A stretch of 64,000 bases of DNA, from contig PCXA01000018.1 in assembly GCA_002796325.1 (NCBI GenBank), forward strand, positions 1 through 64,000, in the 5' to 3' direction. The notes beneath the pieces are model-generated. The model was not told where the DNA came from. It saw only the letters and a list, made by a program, of their open reading frames with translations, and made no database searches. This DNA comes from Deltaproteobacteria bacterium CG11_big_fil_rev_8_21_14_0_20_47_16. Lineage in GTDB: Bacteria > UBA10199 > GCA-002796325 > 1-14-0-20-47-16. Position 1 is the first letter of the stretch. Every line of letters starts with the position of its first letter. The position numbers and the translations under genes are program-made. Shown here in pieces: positions 55,117 through 64,000 of this stretch.

Positions 55117-57747
55117 ATGAAAGCATCAGAGCTCCGCGAACAATTTCTCAAGTATTTTGAAGCCAATGGCCATGCGCGTGAGGCCAGTGGGTCGTTAATT
55201 CCATCCAATGATCCTACGTTGTTTTTTGCCAACGCCGGAATGGTGCAATTCAAAGACTGTTTCTTGGGTAACGACAAACGTGCCTACACACGCGCCACCA
55301 CATCGCAAAAATGCATGCGCGTTTCTGGTAAACACAATGACTTGGAAAACGTGGGACGCACCAAGCGCCACCACACGTTTTTTGAAATGTTGGGCAATTT
55401 TTCATTCGGTGATTATTTTAAGAAAGAGGCAATCGCCTTTGCATGGGAGTTTTTGACCAAGGTTGTTAAGCTCCCGGAAGACAAACTCTATATTACGGTA
55501 TTTGAAGATGATGATGAAGCTGCAAAGCTTTGGGAAAAACACGTCGATAAAGCACGCATCTTCCGATGTGGCGAAAAGGATAATTTCTGGTCGATGGGGG
55601 ACACGGGTCCCTGTGGTCCGTGCAGCGAAATTCATTATGATCGTGGTGGTAAGGGCAAGGTCGTCTCCAAGGATTTAGAAAACGGCCGCCTCATGGAAAT
55701 TTGGAATCTTGTTTTCATGCAGTTTGATCGTGATGCCAGTGGCAAACTAAACAATCTTCCCAAGCCCTCGGTAGATACAGGTATGGGGTTGGAGCGCCTG
55801 GCCGCTGTGGTGCAGGGAGTTGATAGCAATTACGATACCGATCTCTTCACGCCCATTTTGCGTGCGATTGAATCTGCGACTGGCAAAAAATATACCGGCA
55901 CATTTTCAGACGGTGTGGCCAACACTCCCGATGTCTCCATGCGTGTTGTTGCCGATCACATTCGCGCCATGACGTTCTTGATTGCTGATGGTGTGCAGCC
56001 CTCAAATGAAGGTCGCGGCTATGTGCTTCGCCGCATCATGCGTCGAGCCATGCGTCACGGCAAAATGTTGGGGATGAATAAACCGTTCTTGGTGCCAGTT
56101 GCTCATGTGGTGATGGACGAAATGGGAAGTGCGTTTCCTGAAATTGTGCGTAACCGTCACGCCATTGAAAACATGATTCATCACGAAGAGCTGCGCTTCT
56201 TTGAAACACTTGAGCGCGGTCTTGCGATTTTGGACGAGCAGTTTGCAATGATGGCCAAATCCAAAACCAAAGTAGTGCCAGGGGATATGGCCTTTAAACT
56301 TTACGATACCTTTGGCTTTCCCAAAGATTTAACTGCCGATATCGCTGCTGAACAGGGCTATTCTATAGATGATGCCGGTTTCGATGCCTGTATGGACAAG
56401 CAACGCCAGCAGGCGCGCGACGCCTGGAAGGGTAGCGGCGAAGATAAAGTTGCTGATGTGTACAAAGATCTGCATCAGCAAGGTGTGGCGAGCGCATTCT
56501 TGGGTTACACGGCAGATTCTGCCAAGGCCGAAGTTGTTGCGATTGTTAAAGATGGCAAGGTAGTTAAAGCCGCCAAGGCTGGCGACAAAGTTCAAATCGT
56601 CTGCGACGAAACGCCATTTTACGGTGCTTCTGGTGGCCAAATGGGTGACACGGGTGTCATGTTAGGCGATGGCATCGAAGTCGAAGTGACCGATACCACA
56701 AAACCACTGCCCACTATTTTTGTGCACCATGCTGTTGTCAAAAGAGGCACCATCCAAAATGGGACGACGCTGACACTCGCTATTGATAATGACCGCCGTG
56801 CAGCGCTGCGCCGCAATCACACCGCAACGCATTTGCTCCATAAAGCATTGCGCGCAACTCTGGGTGAACATGTGCGTCAGGCGGGCTCGCTGGTGGCGCC
56901 TGATCGCCTACGCTTTGACTTTTCGCACTTTGCTGCGATCACGCCGGAGCAGCTTCGCGACATTGAACGCGATGTGAACGCACACATTTTGGCCAATATT
57001 CCCGTGACCACACATGAACTCTCTTATGATGAAGCGATTGCACGAGGTGCGTTGGCATTCTTTGGTGACAAATATGGCAAGATGGTCCGCATGGTGGATG
57101 TGCCCGGGTACTCCACCGAACTTTGTGGCGGCACTCACGTGACGGCGACAGGTGATATTGGTTTGTGCAAGATTACTCAGGAATCCAGTGTGGCCGCGGG
57201 TGTGCGCCGACTCGAAGCCGTAACCGGTGAAGGGGCGCTGGCCTATGTGGAATCCCTTGAAGACGATCGCCGTCAACTGGCCCAAAATTTAAAATCAGGC
57301 CCAGACGAAGTTGTGAGTCGCGTGTCCAAGTTAATGGAACAACAAAAAACACTCGAACGTGAAATTCAAACGCTAAAATCCAAACTTGTTTCTGGGTCTG
57401 CAAGTGATGTGATGTCGCAAGTAAAAGACGTGAACGGCATTAAGCTGTTGGCCACCGAAGTTCCTGCAACAAGTGTTGCAGAGCTCCGCCAGTTTGCCGA
57501 TCAGTATAAAGATAAGATTGGAAGTGGGGTAGTGGTGCTCGGCGCTGCGATTGATGGCAAAGCCGCACTCATTGCCACTGTGACCAAAGACCTAGCCGGT
57601 AAAATCCACGCTGGTAACATCATCAAACAACTCGCTGCGCAAGTGGGTGGTACTGGTGGCGGTCGCCCCGACATGGCCCAAGGCGGCGGCCCCGATGTGG
57701 CAGCCCTTTCTGGGGCGCTCGACAAATCTTCTCAGTTGCTTTCCTAG
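55117..57747 (+). CDS. alaS: Alanyl-tRNA synthetase
   Basis: 876 aa from the ATG at 55117 (MKASELREQFLKYFEANGH). Class II catalytic core: SLIPSNDPTLFFANAGMVQFKD-type motif 1 region, GRTKRHHTFFEMLGNFSFGDYF, and DTGMGLERLAAVVQG. The editing domain has HTATHLLHKAL and the Cys/His site STELCGGTHVTATGD. The C-terminal DHHA1-type domain ends GTGGGRPDMAQGGG. Length is normal. Divergent to nothing; it follows the cupin by 58 nt. Confidence 0.98.
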   Translation: MKASELREQFLKYFEANGHAREASGSLIPSNDPTLFFANAGMVQFKDCFLGNDKRAYTRATTSQKCMRVSGKHNDLENVGRTKRHHTFFEMLGNFSFGDYFKKEAIAFAWEFLTKVVKLPEDKLYITVFEDDDEAAKLWEKHVDKARIFRCGEKDNFWSMGDTGPCGPCSEIHYDRGGKGKVVSKDLENGRLMEIWNLVFMQFDRDASGKLNNLPKPSVDTGMGLERLAAVVQGVDSNYDTDLFTPILRAIESATGKKYTGTFSDGVANTPDVSMRVVADHIRAMTFLIADGVQPSNEGRGYVLRRIMRRAMRHGKMLGMNKPFLVPVAHVVMDEMGSAFPEIVRNRHAIENMIHHEELRFFETLERGLAILDEQFAMMAKSKTKVVPGDMAFKLYDTFGFPKDLTADIAAEQGYSIDDAGFDACMDKQRQQARDAWKGSGEDKVADVYKDLHQQGVASAFLGYTADSAKAEVVAIVKDGKVVKAAKAGDKVQIVCDETPFYGASGGQMGDTGVMLGDGIEVEVTDTTKPLPTIFVHHAVVKRGTIQNGTTLTLAIDNDRRAALRRNHTATHLLHKALRATLGEHVRQAGSLVAPDRLRFDFSHFAAITPEQLRDIERDVNAHILANIPVTTHELSYDEAIARGALAFFGDKYGKMVRMVDVPGYSTELCGGTHVTATGDIGLCKITQESSVAAGVRRLEAVTGEGALAYVESLEDDRRQLAQNLKSGPDEVVSRVSKLMEQQKTLEREIQTLKSKLVSGSASDVMSQVKDVNGIKLLATEVPATSVAELRQFADQYKDKIGSGVVVLGAAIDGKAALIATVTKDLAGKIHAGNIIKQLAAQVGGTGGGRPDMAQGGGPDVAALSGALDKSSQLLS

Positions 57748-57780
57748 CCGCACTCTGCCTAGTCTAGCGGCTATACCGCT

Positions 57781-58257
57781 ATGGCGAAACCTTCTGGATT
57801 CACATCGATGATCTTTGATGCCAATATATTCCGTATTGGCCAATCGCGTTCACCCAGTGCAGATATCTCTGCGGTCGCCATTCTGAAAAAATGGTCCATA
57901 TCGAGTGATACGGTGTTGGGTTGGTCTGTAGGGCCTACGTTGCAATCCTTAGAAGTTCCCTCACTGCACAATGGAACGTGGACACTTGGAGCACGTAGTC
58001 ATTTTGCAATTGCCCATCGTTTTGCAACACAACTAAAGGGCTTTGCCAGTGTGGGGATTGGTGTTCATAAGGGGACACTAAGCGAAATGGAGATGATTGG
58101 GCATATTGGTATTATGCTTCCACACTTGTTTCTTCCCGATACGATGGCTCCAATGATTCAAATGATTGGGGGTGGCGCTGTTTTTCTTCCGCAGTCGGGC
58201 CGCGCATATTATCTTCCCATCTACGGTGCTGGTGTTGGTGTTCGGTGGTGTTTCTAG
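57781..58257 (+). CDS. Hypothetical protein
   Basis: 158 aa, no obvious signal peptide. Alternating hydrophobic and polar residues (GARSHFAIAHRFATQLKGFASVGIGVHKG; YYLPIYGAGVGVRWCF) look beta-rich, and the last residue is Phe as in many outer-membrane strands, but the missing signal speaks against export unless the start is elsewhere. There is no Shine-Dalgarno at the ATG. I recognise no family. It is followed by a terminator. Confidence 0.55.
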   Translation: MAKPSGFTSMIFDANIFRIGQSRSPSADISAVAILKKWSISSDTVLGWSVGPTLQSLEVPSLHNGTWTLGARSHFAIAHRFATQLKGFASVGIGVHKGTLSEMEMIGHIGIMLPHLFLPDTMAPMIQMIGGGAVFLPQSGRAYYLPIYGAGVGVRWCF

Positions 58258-58263
58258 AAAACC

Positions 58264-58296
58264 AAACCCCCTGACGATTGCTCGCCAGGGGGTTTT
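58264..58296. terminator. Bidirectional rho-independent terminator
   Basis: Stem AAACCCCCTG with CAGGGGGTTT, inner CGA-TTGC-TCG, then TTTT on the plus strand and a T-run on the minus strand. It separates convergent genes. Confidence 0.88.
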
Positions 58297-58324
58297 AATT
58301 TAAATTCAAATTATAAGCGTCAAT

Positions 58325-58798
58325 TTAGCTACAGCATCTACCGCCCTTGTCGCTCTTGTCATCACACTTTTGCCCCATGCAGCACATGAAGCCGGTGACG
58401 AATCCAAGGATTGTGTATTCCACAATCCCGCAGAGTGCGCTGCCAATATAGAGATTATCCGTCATATTGCTGAACGGATACTGCAGCATATTGCCGGCAC
58501 CCCAAACAAGTAACCCAACCATCGCACCATACTTGAGTCCCTGCATCTTGGGGCATTTGCCACACTCGTAGCCTTTGTAATAGATCCATGTGAAGACCCA
58601 TGCGAAGAGAATATATCCGATATAAGCGACCCACATTTTGCTCTGGGCCACATCCATCGGTCGCCACAAATTCATATTTTCCATGACCATCCCGCCCAAG
58701 ATGACATGCCACACGAGCATGTCGAGCAGGAAGTACGCCACCGCGACGACCACGATGGATATTACGCACTTCTTAATACAACACTTATCTTCTCCCAT
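58325..58798 (-). CDS. Four-helix membrane protein, DUF1761-like
   Basis: 157 aa from the ATG at 58798, preceded by GGGGGAA. Four hydrophobic segments (VVVAVAYFLLDMLVWHVILGG; YIGYILFAWVFTWIYY; YGAMVGLLVWGAGNML; IVEYTILGFVTGFMCC). Cys-rich ends: DKCCIKKC at the N-terminus, YECGKCPKM in a loop and GQKCDD, RCCS at the C-terminus, most likely on the cytoplasmic side. The helix pattern resembles DUF1761-type proteins. Function unknown; the Cys could bind metal. Confidence 0.72.
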   Translation of the reverse strand: MGEDKCCIKKCVISIVVVAVAYFLLDMLVWHVILGGMVMENMNLWRPMDVAQSKMWVAYIGYILFAWVFTWIYYKGYECGKCPKMQGLKYGAMVGLLVWGAGNMLQYPFSNMTDNLYIGSALCGIVEYTILGFVTGFMCCMGQKCDDKSDKGGRCCS

Positions 58799-58907
58799 AA
58801 TTCCCCCCTTATGGTTTTGGTTGCGTTGAAAAATCAAATTCGGGCGGATTTATACCATGTTTCGGGGGAGGCTGCCTAACGGAAATTTGTGACGCAGCTG
58901 TGGCGCG

Positions 58908-59624
58908 TCATTTCTTGGTTTTGCTGGTGCCGTTGTCGCTTAATCGCAGATACATATCGGCATAGGGGTGGTTGGGGGCTAACTTCAATGCATGCTGCCA
59001 AGCCTTTTGGGCATCGGTTGCTTTACCCATCGCATAATAGGTAATGCCGAGTTGAACATGGGCATCTGCATATTTGGCTTCTTGCTTAATGACGGATTTG
59101 AGTTCTGAAATGGCTGTTGCCAGCTCACCCGCATCACGCAACGCAACACCCAGCTTCAAGCGAATATCAGCATAAGTGGGGTTATGTTCTAAGGCTTTTT
59201 GGTACTCTTGTACCGCATGGGTATACAGACCAATGTTGCGGTAGATATCACCAATGTCAGCATGTAAGTTGGACAGTTTGCCTTGCAATACAGGCTCAAT
59301 TTTTTTGGGCGTGTTTTCTTTTCCCTTACGCAACTTGCCATACAACTTCTTGGCTTCGGCATATTTGCCAAGATCATTATATAGGACGGCCAAATTGAGT
59401 AGGGCTTCTGTGTAATGGGGATTGCGCTTGAGTGCCTTTTCAAAAAATTCAATGGCTTGCTGAAATTTGCCTTCAGTATGGGCAATGACACCGAGCATAT
59501 TAAACACGTCGGCATATTCCACGCCACGCGAAACAACTTGTTTTAACAAGGCCTCAGCATTGCTGTATTCTTTATTCTCGAAACAGTATTTTCCTTTGGT
59601 GACTAATTCTTGGACGGTCTGCAT
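58908..59624 (-). CDS. TPR repeat protein
   Basis: 238 aa from the ATG at 59624, with GGGGGC upstream. At least six tetratricopeptide repeats: ENKEYSNAEALLKQVVSRG, GKFQQAIEFFEKALKRNPHY, GKYAEAKKLYGKL, GLYTHAVQEYQKALEHNPTY, GELATAISELKSVIK and GKATDAQKAWQHALKLAPNH. No signal peptide. It probably acts as a scaffold. It follows bamD by 10 nt, so co-transcription is likely. Confidence 0.85.
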   Translation of the reverse strand: MQTVQELVTKGKYCFENKEYSNAEALLKQVVSRGVEYADVFNMLGVIAHTEGKFQQAIEFFEKALKRNPHYTEALLNLAVLYNDLGKYAEAKKLYGKLRKGKENTPKKIEPVLQGKLSNLHADIGDIYRNIGLYTHAVQEYQKALEHNPTYADIRLKLGVALRDAGELATAISELKSVIKQEAKYADAHVQLGITYYAMGKATDAQKAWQHALKLAPNHPYADMYLRLSDNGTSKTKK

Positions 59625-59634
59625 ACTTGCCCCC

Positions 59635-60402
59635 TTAATCAGATTTAACGCGTCCTGCAACCCGAATCAAATAATCTTGGTCTTCTTTGGTATATGGGTT
59701 TGCCGGATACTGAGATGATAGAATGTTGAATGCTTCGCGTGCGATATTATAATCTTTTAGCTTAACAGCAGCGTGAATAATTTTGTGAAGTGAGATAGGT
59801 GCTAAGCCACTGTCTGGATAGCTTTGCGCGACCTCCATAAAACGGGGAATGGCCGAAATATATTCACCGGTGTGATAATAGAATCGTCCAATATAAAAGT
59901 CGCGACGGGCCTGCTTGGTGCGTGCTTTTTCCAAATCCCGCATGGCAATGTCTCGATAAGTGCTGCCTGGAAAACCTTGGATCACAATGTTGAAATTTTG
60001 GATGGCGTCGTCTAAATATTCTTGATCACGATCAATTGCTTTTGGTGTTTGTGCTAAATAGGATGCACCCAGACGATAGTAAGCGTAGTCCACACGCTCA
60101 TTCAAAGGGTGAAGTTTAATAAAAGTACGGTAGGATTCTGCTGCAAGAAGGTATTCTTTCTTTCGAAAATAATTATCGGCAATGCGCAGCTCGGCTTCTT
60201 GGCCTTGTGGAGATTTTGGATAGCGCGCTTTTAATGCACCTAGACACTCAATGGCGGATTCGAATTTTTTCTTCTCGGATAATTTAAGACAGGCATCCAA
60301 TTGAGCCTCGGGACCGTCTCCGGAAAGAGTTGGTCCACTATGGGCGCAGGCACTTAAAACCAAGCCCGTCAAAAATAGTAATGAAAACTGTCGCAATTGC
60401 AT
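59635..60402 (-). CDS. bamD: Outer-membrane assembly lipoprotein BamD
   Basis: 255 aa from the ATG at 60402. Lipoprotein signal MQLRQFSLLFLTGLVLSAC. The TPR-like body has FESAIECLGALKARYPKSP, YFRKKEYLLAAESYRTFIKLHP, VDYAYYRLGASYLAQ and GEYISAIPRFMEVAQSYP, the usual BamD pattern with the longer middle insert (DRDQEYLDDAIQNFNIVIQG). It is the second essential BAM subunit. A TATAGT box stands 7 nt before the start, with TTGCAC at 17-nt spacing. Confidence 0.93.
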   Translation of the reverse strand: MQLRQFSLLFLTGLVLSACAHSGPTLSGDGPEAQLDACLKLSEKKKFESAIECLGALKARYPKSPQGQEAELRIADNYFRKKEYLLAAESYRTFIKLHPLNERVDYAYYRLGASYLAQTPKAIDRDQEYLDDAIQNFNIVIQGFPGSTYRDIAMRDLEKARTKQARRDFYIGRFYYHTGEYISAIPRFMEVAQSYPDSGLAPISLHKIIHAAVKLKDYNIAREAFNILSSQYPANPYTKEDQDYLIRVAGRVKSD

Positions 60403-60409
60403 GGGTGTG

Positions 60410-60438
60410 ACTATAGAAGCAGACTCTAATGAGTGCAA
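60410..60438 (-). promoter_or_regulatory. bamD promoter, leaderless geometry
   Basis: Minus strand: TTGCAC (60433-60438), exact 17-nt spacer, TATAGT (60410-60415), 7 nt, ATG. No Shine-Dalgarno fits. Confidence 0.6.
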
Positions 60439-60474
60439 GGGAAACGACGACTTGTGGTAAAGCAAGTCGAGGGG

Positions 60475-60503
60475 TTGACAAGACGGGGCCCTGTCCTTAT
60501 TTG
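60475..60503 (+). promoter_or_regulatory. Putative degP promoter
   Basis: Perfect TTGACA (60475-60480), 17-nt spacer and TATTTG (60498-60503). The ATG is 44 nt downstream and has a good Shine-Dalgarno (AAAGGGGG). Confidence 0.5.
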
Positions 60504-60547
60504 TAGGGCATCTATCTATAGTAACCTATTATCCAAAAGGGGGTGTT

Positions 60548-62026
60548 ATGTTGCGGCGGATTGGTCTTGGTTTGCTTGTATTGACGGTTTCAGGCGTTGT
60601 TGGGGCAACTGATGGTGAGGCGCCTTGGTACCAGCTCCGCCCCCCAGCACCCAAAACATCCATATTTACAGATGCTTCCCAAGCTGCGGCTCCCGCAGCT
60701 GTCATGCCAAATGGCCCGGTCAGTTTTGCCCCGTTGGCCAACCGGGTAAAACCGTCAGTAGTGAACATTTCAACCACTATCAAAGTGAAAGCAGCTCAAC
60801 AGTTAAACCCATTCCAGCAGTTTGGTCCGCGATTTGGCCCCCGTGATCCATTTGATGAATTTTTCGATAAATTTTTTGAAGGTCAACCCCAGCGTGAGCG
60901 GGAACAGCACAGTTTGGGATCTGGATTCATTATTAATGAGGATGGCTACATCCTCACCAATAACCACGTCGTTGAGAAAGCAGATGAAATTATCGTTCGG
61001 CTTTCAGATAAGCACAAATATAAAGCCAAGGTGATAGGGACAGATCCCAAAACGGATGTGGCCGTCATTAAAATTGATAATGGTAAAAGTAGTCTGCCGT
61101 TTGCAGCACTTGGCGATTCCGATGTTGCACAAGTGGGAGATTGGGTGTTGGCTATTGGCAATCCATTTGGCCTCGAGCAAACGGTTACCGCTGGCATCAT
61201 TAGTGCCAAAGGCCGCGTGATTGGTGCTGGCCCATACGATAATTTCATTCAAACCGATGCGTCTATTAACCCGGGCAACTCCGGCGGGCCGCTCTTTAAT
61301 ATGGCGGGCGAAGTCATTGCCATTAACACCGCGATCTATGCGTCTGGCCAAGGCTTGGGGTTTGCGATTCCAATCAACATGGCCAAGAAATTGGTGCCGC
61401 AGTTAATTGAACACGGAAAAGTGACCGATCGTGGGTGGTTGGGTGTGGTGATTCAACCCATGACAGAGGAATTGGCCAAGTCTTTTGGTCTGTCGGGCGA
61501 AACAGGTGCATTGGTGGGAACGGTCATGAAGGATTCGCCTGCTGAAAAGGGTGGGATCAAACGGGGTGACGTGATCATTGCGTTTAATGGAGAGTCCATT
61601 GATTCTGCCAATGAGTTGCCCGCACTTGTGGCGACAACACCAGCAGGAAAAGCGGCAACAATCACGGTCCTGCGCAATGGCAAGAAGATGGATCTTTCAA
61701 TTACATTGGGAAATCAAAAGGACGACACGACAGAGGCTGCCACAGAAAAATCAGATGAGGCACCGTCTAAGCCAGATGTGTTGGGCTTTGCGGTTGCAAC
61801 CAGTAAAACGGGTGATGGTGTGACGATTACACAAATGGATCCGGATTGTCCTGCAGCGATGTCGGGAGTACGTCCTGGTGATTTGCTGGTTGAGATCAAT
61901 GGTACGCCTGTCAAAGACGTTGCAACCTATAATACAATTGTTGGCAAGCTGTCCAAGGGTGCATTGGTTCGCCTCTTAGTGGCACGCGATGGGTCTACAT
62001 TGTTTGTGGCATTCACGTTGAAATAA
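60548..62026 (+). CDS. degP: DegP/HtrA-family periplasmic serine protease
   Basis: 492 aa with a signal peptide ([20 protein letters not shown]). Trypsin-like catalytic triad: His in [13 protein letters not shown], Asp in [12 protein letters not shown], Ser in [11 protein letters not shown]. Two PDZ domains follow: [19 protein letters not shown] and, near the end, [17 protein letters not shown] to [12 protein letters not shown]. It degrades or refolds envelope proteins. It is followed at 10 nt by clpB, an adjacent stress-protein gene; the two may be expressed together. Confidence 0.96.
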   Translation: MLRRIGLGLLVLTVSGVVGATDGEAPWYQLRPPAPKTSIFTDASQAAAPAAVMPNGPVSFAPLANRVKPSVVNISTTIKVKAAQQLNPFQQFGPRFGPRDPFDEFFDKFFEGQPQREREQHSLGSGFIINEDGYILTNNHVVEKADEIIVRLSDKHKYKAKVIGTDPKTDVAVIKIDNGKSSLPFAALGDSDVAQVGDWVLAIGNPFGLEQTVTAGIISAKGRVIGAGPYDNFIQTDASINPGNSGGPLFNMAGEVIAINTAIYASGQGLGFAIPINMAKKLVPQLIEHGKVTDRGWLGVVIQPMTEELAKSFGLSGETGALVGTVMKDSPAEKGGIKRGDVIIAFNGESIDSANELPALVATTPAGKAATITVLRNGKKMDLSITLGNQKDDTTEAATEKSDEAPSKPDVLGFAVATSKTGDGVTITQMDPDCPAAMSGVRPGDLLVEINGTPVKDVATYNTIVGKLSKGALVRLLVARDGSTLFVAFTLK

Positions 62027-62036
62027 AAGGGAACCC

Positions 62037-64000
62037 ATGAGACTCGATAAATTTACACTAAAGTCCCAAGAAGCGTTGCAGGCTGCGCAGAACTTGGCTT
62101 CCAAGATGCACCAGCAGCAGATCGAACCTGAACATTTGCTGGTGGCATTGCTTGAACAGGCCGAAGGTATGGCCCCGCTGATCTGCCAAAAAATTGGTGT
62201 GAATCTGGATTTGCTCAAAGAAAAGGCCAATGCGCTTTTGAATAAAATTCCATCCGTCAAGGGTGGTAGCGTGGGGGATGCCTTCATTAGTAATGCTCTG
62301 AAGGAAGTGTTTGATTTTGCTGATAAAGAAGCCGCTGCGCTGCAAGATCAATTCATTAGCACCGAACATTTGCTCTTAGCGATTGCATCGCATGGTAAAT
62401 CCCCAGCAGGCGAATTGCTGCGTAAAGAGGGGATCAGCAAAGCGGCTATTCTGAAAGTGCTGCAAACGATTCGCGGCAGTCACAAGGTGACCGACCAAGA
62501 TCCCGAAGGAAAATACCGCTCATTGGAAAAGTACTGCCGTGATTTTACTGAAATGGCAAAGTCTGGAAAGTTGGATCCGGTCATTGGTCGTGACGATGAA
62601 ATTCGCCGAGTGGTGCAGGTGTTATCGCGTCGCACCAAAAATAATCCGGTGTTGATTGGTGAGCCGGGTGTGGGGAAAACCGCTATTGTTGAAGGCTTGG
62701 CCCAACGTATTGCTGATAAGGACGTGCCTGAAACCTTGCAAAACAAGCGATTGTTGTCACTCGATTTAGGCGCGTTGCTTGCTGGTGCCAAGTACCGTGG
62801 TGAATTTGAAGATCGCTTGAAGGCGCTACTCAAAGAAATTCAAGATGCCGGTGGTGAAATTATTTTGTTCATTGATGAGCTGCATACATTGGTGGGTGCG
62901 GGTGGATCAGAAGGCGCCATGGATGCATCCAACATGTTAAAGCCGGCGTTGGCGCGCGGTGAATTGCGCTGTGTGGGTGCGACAACACTGGATGAATATC
63001 GCAAATATATTGAAAAGGATGCCGCACTCGAACGACGTTTCCAAAAAGTGTTCGTGGGTGAGCCGAGCGTTGAAGACACCATCGCCATTTTGCGCGGACT
63101 CAAAGAAAAATACGAAGTGCATCACGGTGTGCGCATTCAAGATAACGCAATTGTCGCCGCTGCAGTGTTGTCGAATCGTTATATTACAGACCGCTTCTTG
63201 CCAGATAAAGCCATCGACTTGGTGGATGAGTCTGCCAGCAAGATTCGCATGGAGATCGACAGTCTGCCGACAGAAATCGATGAAATTAAGCGTCGCATGA
63301 CTCAGTTGCAGATGGAACAGACGGCACTCAAGAAGGAAAGCGATAAGGGCAGCAAGGAACGCCTGGGCAAAATCGAAGCGGAAATCAAAGAGCTGCATTC
63401 CAAAAATGAAACGCTGACCGCACAATGGCAGACGGAAAAAACAGCGATTCAGTCCATTCGCCAGATTAAGGAAAAAATTGAAACCGCCAAGGTGGATCAA
63501 GAACGCGCCGAACGCGAAGGCAATTTAGAGCTGGCATCAGAACTCAAGTTTGGCACGTTGTGGAAGCTGCAAAAGGAATTGGAAGATGCGAATGCCAAGA
63601 TTGCAGAAATGCAGAAGAGCCAAACCATGCTCAAGGAAGAAGTGGACGAAGATGATATTGCAGAGGTGGTGAGCAAGTGGACAGGGATTCCGGTCACCAA
63701 AATGTTGGAGTCCGATGTGCAAAAGCTCATTCACATGGAAGAGCGTTTGGGTGAGCGCGTGATTGGGCAACAGGAAGCGATTAATAAAGTGGCGAGTGCG
63801 GTACGCCGTGCCCGTGCGGGGTTGCAAGACCCCAATCGTCCGATGGGGTCATTCTTCTTCATGGGCTCCAGTGGTGTGGGAAAAACCGAAACCGCACGCG
63901 CGCTTGCGGAATTTTTATTTGATGATGAGCACGCCATGGTGCGCATTGATATGAGTGAGTTCATGGAAAAGCACAGCGTGTCGCGCCTAATCGGTGCGCC
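62037..64000 (+). CDS. clpB: ATP-dependent disaggregase ClpB, N-terminal part
   Basis: Open from the ATG at 62037 (AAGGGA upstream) to the window edge, 654 codons with no stop. Clp-N repeats: [17 protein letters not shown] with [15 protein letters not shown]1: [18 protein letters not shown], Walker [47 protein letters not shown] and [13 protein letters not shown]. The coiled-coil (middle) domain is present, followed by ClpB's NBD2 opening: [21 protein letters not shown] and Walker [17 protein letters not shown]. The middle domain identifies ClpB rather than ClpA. Confidence 0.97.
   Translation, partial: MRLDKFTLKSQEALQAAQNLASKMHQQQIEPEHLLVALLEQAEGMAPLICQKIGVNLDLLKEKANALLNKIPSVKGGSVGDAFISNALKEVFDFADKEAAALQDQFISTEHLLLAIASHGKSPAGELLRKEGISKAAILKVLQTIRGSHKVTDQDPEGKYRSLEKYCRDFTEMAKSGKLDPVIGRDDEIRRVVQVLSRRTKNNPVLIGEPGVGKTAIVEGLAQRIADKDVPETLQNKRLLSLDLGALLAGAKYRGEFEDRLKALLKEIQDAGGEIILFIDELHTLVGAGGSEGAMDASNMLKPALARGELRCVGATTLDEYRKYIEKDAALERRFQKVFVGEPSVEDTIAILRGLKEKYEVHHGVRIQDNAIVAAAVLSNRYITDRFLPDKAIDLVDESASKIRMEIDSLPTEIDEIKRRMTQLQMEQTALKKESDKGSKERLGKIEAEIKELHSKNETLTAQWQTEKTAIQSIRQIKEKIETAKVDQERAEREGNLELASELKFGTLWKLQKELEDANAKIAEMQKSQTMLKEEVDEDDIAEVVSKWTGIPVTKMLESDVQKLIHMEERLGERVIGQQEAINKVASAVRRARAGLQDPNRPMGSFFFMGSSGVGKTETARALAEFLFDDEHAMVRIDMSEFMEKHSVSRLIGA

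Overview
This 64 kb window is dense Gram-negative bacterial chromosome with no rRNA, tRNA, CRISPR array, prophage or insertion sequence that I could see. It has many lipoproteins, BamD, a BamE-like protein, a TolC-family protein, three PpiC/SurA-type chaperones and several envelope genes. Three gene orders I know from Geobacter-like and other deltaproteobacteria are present: mfd-ppiC-surA-pdxA; rpmE-prfA-prmC-murA followed by a his-type gene and a HIT gene; and pgpA-pncC-thpR-recA-alaS. Together with a Cys-rich lipoprotein and a tail-fibre-like secreted protein, this suggests a deltaproteobacterial-grade lineage (Bdellovibrionota, Myxococcota or a related candidate phylum). The assignment is inferred from synteny and is not certain.

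Layout. 1-2.9 kb: the end of a thiolase and a fused hydroxyacyl-CoA dehydrogenase/enoyl-CoA hydratase (fatty-acid beta-oxidation). 3-8.1 kb: small lipoproteins, a degenerate ATP-grasp gene preceded by a hidden, translationally coupled 56-codon ORF and a secreted fibre-like protein, a PpiC lipoprotein, and acylphosphatase. 8.1-13.5 kb: ruvX-mltG, a short repeat element, a degenerate ApbE-like protein, and uvrA. 13.5-19.5 kb: a Cus-type heavy-metal RND efflux operon led by a Cys/His-rich exported protein. 19.6-21.8 kb: an unusual caspase-like/thioredoxin/TPR protein and a small exported protein. 21.8-23.7 kb: a homocysteine methyltransferase/MTHFR fusion. 23.6-40.6 kb: one long leftward gene string, mfd, two large unknown genes (one ending in a nuclease-like domain), ppiC, surA, pdxA, a phosphohexomutase, then hutH-hutU-hutI. 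40.7-48.6 kb: a tail-anchored unknown, then leftward rpmE, prfA, prmC, murA, a HisA-like protein lacking its first catalytic Asp, a HIT protein and an aldehyde dehydrogenase. 48.7-50.4 kb: an organophosphate-type transporter behind a strongly structured leader. 50.4-57.7 kb: radA, pgpA, pncC, thpR, recA, a DUF985 cupin and alaS. 57.8-64 kb: small unknowns, a TPR protein, bamD, a DegP-type protease, and clpB running off the end.

The observations I rate highest are: (1) the 56-aa ORF coupled to the divergent ATP-grasp gene; (2) the caspase-EF hand-thioredoxin-TPR architecture; (3) the two-gene insert between mfd and ppiC, ending in a PD-(D/E)XK-like core; (4) a palindromic repeat inside the prmC reading frame; (5) a HisA-like remnant where a his operon usually stands, in a genome that also carries histidine degradation; (6) several -10 boxes exactly 6-7 nt before the start codon, suggesting leaderless mRNAs; and (7) a candidate RNA switch over the Shine-Dalgarno of the transporter. 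All functional statements come from reading motifs by eye. No database search or folding program was run.
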